Shown here: piece by piece, positions 57,452 to 64,000 of the stretch | Layout: the number at the start of each line of letters is the position of its first letter | Position numbering within the stretch: position 1 is the first letter of the stretch | NCBI GenBank assembly: GCA_028829895.1 | Contig: CM054179.1 | Span: 46,129,891 to 46,193,890 of the forward strand | DNA length: 64,000 bases | Direction: 5' to 3' | Source: Sinotaia quadrata | Lineage: Eukaryota; Mollusca; Gastropoda; Architaenioglossa; Viviparidae | Notes under the pieces: generated by a model | Seen by the model: only the letters and a program-made list of their open reading frames with translations | Told to the model about the DNA's origin: nothing | The model's database searches: none | Translations under genes and position numbers: made by a program

Positions 57452-58633
57452 AGTAAGAGTCCAGTACATGTCTCTGTAACTTTTGTGACATTTTTATATA
57501 TAAATAATTTGTATCCTCTAGGGTAGAGGATTATTATTCCTCTAAGGAATAATCTTAACCGGAGTTCATTTATATGATGCTAACATGATTGAGGTTGTTG
57601 TATTTTCTATCATAATGTGAAAAGAACTGATGGCAATGATTTTTGCATTTGGTTGTTGTCTCAGGGAAGGATGGAGCCAAAATTATATTTTATTTCACAA
57701 AAAATAAACCGCTAACCAGACTAGGGGAAGTAACCCAAGTTTCGTTATTAAGCATTATATATTATGTAACTCCAGTAACAGTCACTTAGATTTTTTAGTT
57801 AGATGTTGTAGACACAGTGTGTGTTATCATTTCATGTTATATATATATAGAAAGAAAGCAGATGCTTAGTAAATTTCTGACAAAGAAAGCGTGCTGCACA
57901 ATGAAAAATAAGTGTGCAAGGACATATTATGTCACAAGGCTTAAAGCTTCTAGAAGTTTGTGGAAACTCTTAAGGAGCTATATAAGGAAGGAAGGAAGAT
58001 TTAAACACTCATGCTGAAAACGTGGATTTATGTGAAGCCATCTCACTTCATATGTATGAAATTCTCATGTACAGAGATTTCATAAAGAAAAGCTGCAAAT
58101 ATCTCTTTCCTTCCGTTTTTCATCTGTCTGCTGCCAAATGTTGATGTAACGAGGTAACTTATGGAGAAAAAATTACTCCAGCATATTTATTGGCAAAGTC
58201 AAGAAAACGTATGCATGCAACGTTGGTTGTATGCAGTTAACGACACGAGATACCATTTTCATCCCCCCTGTCTGAGCTTATTTGACTTCATGTACTTTTT
58301 CTATTGATATTTTTTAATAAGATGTATTATGCGAGTAGACTTTTATTTCTACAAATGTTTGAAGTAAGCTGCTTATAAGTATTTGCCCGAAACTTGACAT
58401 TGTTTTGATATGCTGTATTTATTATGCTTTGTGCATATATTGGGCTAATAAACTGTTGCAGGAAATCGTAAGTTGAGCCTGGAATGTATGAAAGAATGGA
58501 GTTATAATGCAGTAAATTAGAAAACTTAGCTCTGTCCCCTAATTACGTTTTTCAGAGACAAAGCATGACTTTCACGTGCTGAGACTAGTTGAATACACAA
58601 ATTCTCTCTTAAACACTCATGATAATTATTCTC
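57452..58633. other. element B' 3' region and unassigned sequence
   Basis: It contains 'agggtagaggattattattc', possibly around the polypurine tract. A 3' LTR of B' could start near 57484 (TGTGACATTT) but no matching 5' LTR was found to prove it. Confidence 0.3.
58629..58633. repeat. target-site duplication TTCTC, left copy
   Basis: It lies directly before the LTR A4 edge; an exact copy is at 59789-59793. Confidence 0.88.
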
Positions 58634-59788
58634 TGTTACATGTCCAGTTTTTATTTAAAGACCCTGCTTAGGAATTTTACAGAACTTTAATTTAATTAGA
58701 TAAATTAATTTCTCCTCTTACCTTAAACAGACTGGTTGCTCAAATTATCTTTCGTCTCATATGAAAATGAGACTTTGTAGTACAGACAAACAGATTCACG
58801 AACAGACAACTTGTGTACAATAGCCAGCTTGGAAACCGTTAACACTCTCTTAAATCTTTATGCATTCAAAATGTTACATTTAGCTCAGTCGATCCCCCAT
58901 TCAAACCACGAATTAGGTCTATATGCATAAAAATCACTACGAAAGAGGTATTAACAAATAAAGAATATAATAGTCAATATTTAACAATAACAATCAATTA
59001 CGAAGACACAGCTTCAGATCTAAACTAAGGCAAGTTCAATCTGCTTGAAAGTTAATGCTCGAGAAGGTTATTTTTTTGCCAGCACATTCGATGGATTCAG
59101 AGTTCGGGTTAGTTACTTATCTCTCTTAGGAGTCTTGATGAACACATGGTCTAAGGTCAGTTCGATCCTTCCACGTATCAAGCGATGCTTGCACTGTACG
59201 ATCCGTAGTTTCAATAACTTGTCGGCTCTCGACTTGTTACACTAGGGTTTCGTCATGGCAGAACACCATCAACAAAGGCGGTACGGAACTGCAACCTCGT
59301 CTGTCCAAGGTTGAATACAGGAACGCGCACCCAACGTGATGCGAAGGTGGCAATAATATGTAGAACGTATTATAAGGCAGAGAAGGAGAACCTGGTCTTC
59401 TTAAAGTAGAATTACTGCGCAAGACACAGGTTCCTATGTTCCTATGTTCCTTTCCAACTCAGCAAGGTATTCGGCGACTAAGGTGCTCGAGAGCTGTGTG
59501 TGTGTGTCGACCGGTTTGCATTTGAGTAAAGAATATTACCGCGTCAAGAGTATTTATTGTAGTGCATGAATGCGTCACGTGACTAGATCACGAGGTATGT
59601 TTGTTGATTCAAACCTTCTCGACTGTCGTCTAAAGTTACATAACAAGGGATGAACTCACTATTGTTTTTCCTCATGCTGGTGCACGACAGGAGTGTTCTA
59701 ACAAAGGAATTCAATTCGAATATGATATTCGAGTTTAGGATGTGGGTCAGAAGTTCGTGACACAGAATCCGGTCAGAAATCTGTCACA
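58634..59788 (-). mobile_element. solo LTR A4 (1155 bp)
   Basis: In minus sense it runs TGTGACAGATTT..GGACATGTAACA, bounded by TTCTC. It is A-family but about 550 bp shorter than A1-A3, with the loss in the middle. It contains 'cctatgttcctatgttcctt' near 59433. Confidence 0.88.
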
Positions 59789-59793
59789 TTCTC
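59789..59793. repeat. target-site duplication TTCTC, right copy
   Basis: An exact match to 58629-58633. Confidence 0.88.
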
Positions 59794-60010
59794 ATAATTC
59801 TAATATTAGCCTAAAGTGTACAAATTTAATTTTGCTGAAAGAAATACCTCACTCACAAACCATGGACCACTTATTGAATATTAAAGATAAATTATATTTT
59901 AACAAAAATACTATAGAACTTAAAGATGTAAATTGCTCATAATAATTTACTCAATTGAATAAAAGTTTACATACTTTATTTCTGTAATTTAAACTAATAA
60001 TAAATGACTA

Positions 60011-60112
60011 ATCTATCTATCTATCTATCTATCTCTCTATCCATCCATCCATCCATCTATCTGTCTATCTATCTATCTATCTGTCTGTCTATCTATATGT
60101 CTATTTATCTAT
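60011..60112. repeat. (TATC)n array with CATC and TGTC variants
   Basis: About 100 bp of mixed TATC/CATC/TGTC units. Confidence 0.96.
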
Positions 60113-60139
60113 GACACCAACATAACTTAGTTAATGAAA

Positions 60140-60740
60140 ATTATTATTATTAATTAATCTTTCATAACTAATTACAAGTGATGAAAATCTTAATTTAATT
60201 TATTAATGGCCCTCCAACAGTCTCTCTCTCTTGGAGGATTTGCGGGCACTGCAATCACTTCCTCTCTTCCACAACATTCAAGATAAACATTCAGGTCACA
60301 CAATCTTTTCGTTGGTGAAAAATGTATTATTAAAGAAAAAGACATATCCGTCTTTAACTTATATTTAGCGAGGTCCAATCCACCCACATTCTCCTCCAAA
60401 ATAAGACTATTTGTATGCATAAGAAAGTCAATAAATTTAACAATAAATGTATTCTTGCCAACAATCAAATATGCATATGACAAATACAATAAAATAGATT
60501 ACATCAATATGTCCAGGAAACCAAGTTTGAATAATTTATGCAATCTATCTCTTTAAAAAAATACAATTCTAACAATAGAGTCAAACAAATAACAGGACAG
60601 ATTTTATCAGAGTATGGAAATGGAGATATTAGAAATAAGCAATAATAGTTTTATACATGACCTTGTTTAGGTGTGATCTCAACTGTCACGGAAATGAGGG
60701 AATATTAAGTTAAAAAATTTTCTTTCCCTCTAAGTAATTT
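60140..60740 (+). repeat. dispersed repeat E, copy 4 (longest)
   Basis: It is similar to 24560-25060 along most of its length and begins in an ATT-rich run. The minus-strand ORF at 60190-60489 (99 codons; LEENVGGLDLAKYKLKTDMS, NVYLECCGREEVI) is the longest open version of a frame partly seen in copy 1, so the repeat may once have carried coding sequence. The family was not recognised. Confidence 0.6.
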
Positions 60741-63700
60741 CTAACTCTAAACATTAACAAACAGCCAATTTAGTTTTAAACAAAGAAAGGGGTGAAAATG
60801 ACCATTTTGTCAACAATGTGAAACCTAAGTGTAGGGACGCTAGCTGAGGAAAATAGGTTTCGTGATGGAGAAGGGAAAAAGTATAATTAATTTGCGATAG
60901 AATGCTGGCTTGACCCTCTGTGGTCAGGACCCACGCCCATAAATATGTGTCAGTATAGAGTACATGGCAGCCAGTGTACAGGAGTACGTGAGAAAGCGCT
61001 GGGACGCCAATTTTGTCCATGAAAAAGGCAGGCTCTGAGTCTTGGAAATGTAAACAACTTTTAAGAATCACCACTATATGATGTTTGGTAGTTTAAGTTG
61101 ATATTGTTTTATGAAATTACTATTGAAATAGAATTTGAGTTATTGGAAAGTTAATATTTACATTACTATAGTTAAATGTGTTAGTTTGTGTGTACAACCA
61201 TTTCTTGCTGTGAGTTAATGTATGGCTTGCCAGGTAGCCATGAGTTGCCATAGTAACTGTAGTTTTAAAATAAAATACGAGTAGGATCATTGCTCTGAGA
61301 TTTTAGTGCGTGTTCTGAGAGTTAGCTAGATAGTTACTCAGTGGGCAAATGGATACGCAAATCACAGGTGTCAGCTGGGAACTTGATACTTTTGCGCTAA
61401 TAGAACTGGACAGCCAGAGTGTGGCCAGAATGGTCAAAATATTCGTCAGCACGTACAATGCCGTGCTGGTTGTACAGGGCAGTGCTGGATGGGGGTGTAG
61501 CATGTGTGCTGGAGGGGTGTGTTCCAGTCAGCACAGAGAAGGGATGTGCAAGAACTTTGTGTATAAAAGAGGATACAGAGCCTGAGACGAATGAGAAATG
61601 TCAAAAATGTAGCGTGTTGTAGAGAGGGCGGGACATGCCCTCAGTTTCTCCCTGCTTTTTGTATCAGGAAAATCTCTACGATTCTGTGAGGCAAACAGAG
61701 AGAGAGTTCTTGGGCACTGCAACAGAGTGCCAGATGTCTACCTGGCTGTATATGGAAAGCGCGCTGTCAAGGCTGCTGCAATTTAAGATGGACCAATCAA
61801 ACCAGATAGTCATCTGTGGGTTTTCAAAGACTGTGCAAAGACTGCGGGTGATTGATTATTTCCCAACAGAAGTGATGACTTGGTAGTATAATGTCACGGT
61901 GCACGGGAGATGTTGCAGAGTGGATAATATTACAAAAGAGGTCATGAAGCAGTAGCGGTCATGCATGTGGCATGCCGCTGAAGAACGGCAAGGTTGGCCA
62001 TTACATAATGAGAAGAGAAGAGACGAGATGAAATGAGGAGAAATTGAAGAGAAGAAGGGAGAAGAGAGAACGTAACAAGAGTTGAGAAATTAGGCCTAAA
62101 GAGAAACGCACGGGTGCGTGAAATTGTAGCAGCCATTGTAGCAGTGAAGACGGCCAGGTCGAGATGTCAATGGTGTTTTTGTGTATCATCAACCCCCCCC
62201 CCCAGCACCAGAAGAAAGTGATGGTAACTATGTGAGCCCAGCACAAGAGAAAGTAATGAACTATGTAAGCAGAGAACAAGGAGAAAATAGCAATGTGAGT
62301 AAAAGAAAATTCTAACTAATGTAGGAAATCTCAGAGCACATAAATATAAACTAAAACTTAAAACTAAAGCTTAGGAGTCTTAATTAAGCATTAAACCTAA
62401 AATTAGAAATAAACCTTAAGTTTAAATCATTGTATATAAGTAAAGGATGGTTTTAAGATTAATGTAAGAAAATAGTGATGGAACTGTTTGAAGAGGATTT
62501 GCAAGTCAAATGCCATTTGTTTATTGTTGAATTATTGAATTATTGAACTTTGATATAAGAGCAGTGGCGCCAGAACTTTGAAATAATGACTGTTATATTA
62601 TGTTGTAAAAATGCTTAGGCAATTCGAGAAGTAGTACTGCATGAAGAAATTGAATTTTGTATTTCTTTTATTTTATTCATCATTCATCATTTTTTTTCTT
62701 TCTTCCCCGTTACCCATGGGTGCGAGTGTAGATGGCTGACTGACTAACCAATGTGTGAGAGGAAACCCATGGACCAATAAATTTGAATTTGTACTCTGAC
62801 ATTGAGGCTTTCTCCTGTCTATGGTTTCAAGAGTGGTTGTTGTTATACGTTGTGTCATCTGTGCCATCTACACTTCACCCTTACCCGTATGCAAGCACAC
62901 ATGCAAACATGTCGGCTATATGTAACCTACACGCAGAATAAAATTTGAGCCAAACAACCATCTTGGTATTCTGTGTGCGGATTTGTAATACTCTTTGTGC
63001 AAGTCCTACGTGGTGTCGACAAACCACCACCCTCCCCTCGCAAGAGAGAAGGTGGGTGGTGACATCAACAGTCTTTTGTACATTAGCAACAAAGACACAA
63101 GTTATTGTCAATATTTATTATGTCAGTTCCACATGTCTAAGTAGAGGAACATTGTTTCTTCTTGAGTTAACCAGAGCACTTCTTTTCACTGTGTCAACTT
63201 CTTCAAACAGAACAATAAATGCAGATATGTCCAAAGAATTTTCTACACCAGAAATTGTTCAGATAGACGACATATCTTGCCACCATATAAGTAGATCATT
63301 GTGTGTTCTTGCACTTTACTGCAGTCAGTCATAACAGTTTATAACCAGTAAACCAGTAGATAGTTAATATATAAAAAGTATTCTTCCACCATCACCACTT
63401 TGGAAATTCAACAAACAGTTCTACAGACAGCCAGAAGGCAGAAGCAAAGACAAGCAACAACAATTAGAAAAACAATGGCAACAACAATATCAGAGCAAAC
63501 AATGGTCAACAATAACATTGAGATGGTTTGGGCTGTGCGTGAATATATCAGGTGTGCGTGCCAACTAATTACAGATTTGGTGTGGTAGTAGCCTGGACTC
63601 TATATCCTTCCATCTTCCAGAGCATTAAATGAAGGCTTCTATTGCTGCAAGACCGCCAAGCTCAGAGAAAAGGAAAACTACAGATCAAAGCAACAGAGAA

Positions 63701-64000
63701 TAAAAAGACAGTGAAATTCACCAGCAACGTTTTATTAGAGCTCTAGCCCCATGTGATCATTGTGTGAAATCTGTGTAAGCTGGATGTGCTCCCACAATAG
63801 TCAATCACACACACCACATTAACCAAAACCACCACTCCACAAAATATACCAACAGAGCATACACTATCAATTTTGGCCCAACCATGTTACTAAAGCATAA
63901 TAAAAATATTTATAAAAACATAGACCGAGATACATAGACTGTTCAGTCCAATTAATAGTGTAAAATAAATGACCTTGTGTGCCAACGCCACTTAGTTAAT
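60741..64000. other. no gene recognised
   Basis: Several short ORFs (60754-61074 minus, 61349-61622 plus, 62945-63334 plus) show no domain, signal peptide or splice context that I can support. A poly-C run lies at 62191-62202. No R4, LTR or repeat E sequence was identified. Confidence 0.4.

Noticed and set aside
60741..63600. Short ORFs at 60754-61074, 61349-61622 and 62945-63334 as 5' receptor exons or genes
   Set aside because: No signal peptide, cysteine pattern or phase-1 splice pair could be supported.

Overview
This window looks like AT-rich, repeat-packed genomic DNA of an invertebrate animal, and a mollusc-like lophotrochozoan is my best guess. The evidence is: widely spaced small exons with symmetrical phase-1 introns that encode SRCR, EGF and Ig domains; long tetranucleotide, trinucleotide and dinucleotide arrays; a tRNA-derived SINE-like sequence; and several nested retrotransposon families. 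The species cannot be named from the sequence alone.

One host gene can be assembled on the minus strand, from about 46.2 kb down to 6.4 kb. Ten exons join in frame, with one ambiguous junction. In reading order they are an EGF-like exon (46041-46169), two halves of one SRCR domain (45659-45800 and 38309-38454), a two-EGF exon (37761-38024), three Ig-like exons (23689-23940, 15679-15978, 14308-14595), a transmembrane exon (12838-12943), a juxtamembrane cytoplasmic exon (9489-9632) and a long last exon (6384-7174). The last exon's tail carries a 34-residue, tyrosine-containing repeat. About 850 residues are visible. The signal peptide and any earlier exons were not found and probably lie to the right. 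The predicted product is a type I cell-surface receptor of scavenger or immune type.

Almost everything else is mobile or repetitive. (1) At least ten pieces of one non-LTR retrotransposon family (RT with YMDD, CCHC knuckle, restriction-like endonuclease; R4/Dong-like) sit in or beside TAA arrays. The longest are 19505-22806 and 46764-49740. (2) Two decayed Ty3/gypsy-type elements, B (minus, about 34.0-26.4 kb) and B' (plus, about 49.8-57.5 kb), have integrase directly after protease. In B' the RT and RNase H follow the integrase, which is the copia-like order known from Gmr1-type elements. (3) Six solo LTRs of two families are present, five of them inside B or B'. Four have exact 5-bp target duplications. 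One is flanked by a duplication of about 245 bp. (4) Smaller items are a hAT transposase remnant, a tRNA-like SINE or 5' UTR, a dispersed repeat family (E/D), a 2.4-kb satellite of about 56-bp units and a GAA array of about 57 units.

Layout: 1-1.2 kb nothing recognised; 1.2-2.4 R4 piece; 2.7 CA array; 2.9-5.4 satellite; 6.4-16 receptor 3' half; 16.5-23.3 R4 cluster with hAT and GAA array; 23.7-23.9 Ig exon; 24.6-25.1 repeat E; 26.1-34.0 element B with nested LTRs; 34.4-35.3 repeat E plus R4 pieces; 37.8-38.5 receptor exons; 38.8-42.9 duplicated segment; 43.4 R4 piece; 45.7-46.2 receptor exons; 46.4-49.8 repeat E plus best R4 copy; 49.8-59.8 element B' with nested LTRs; 60-64 microsatellite, repeat E and unannotated DNA.
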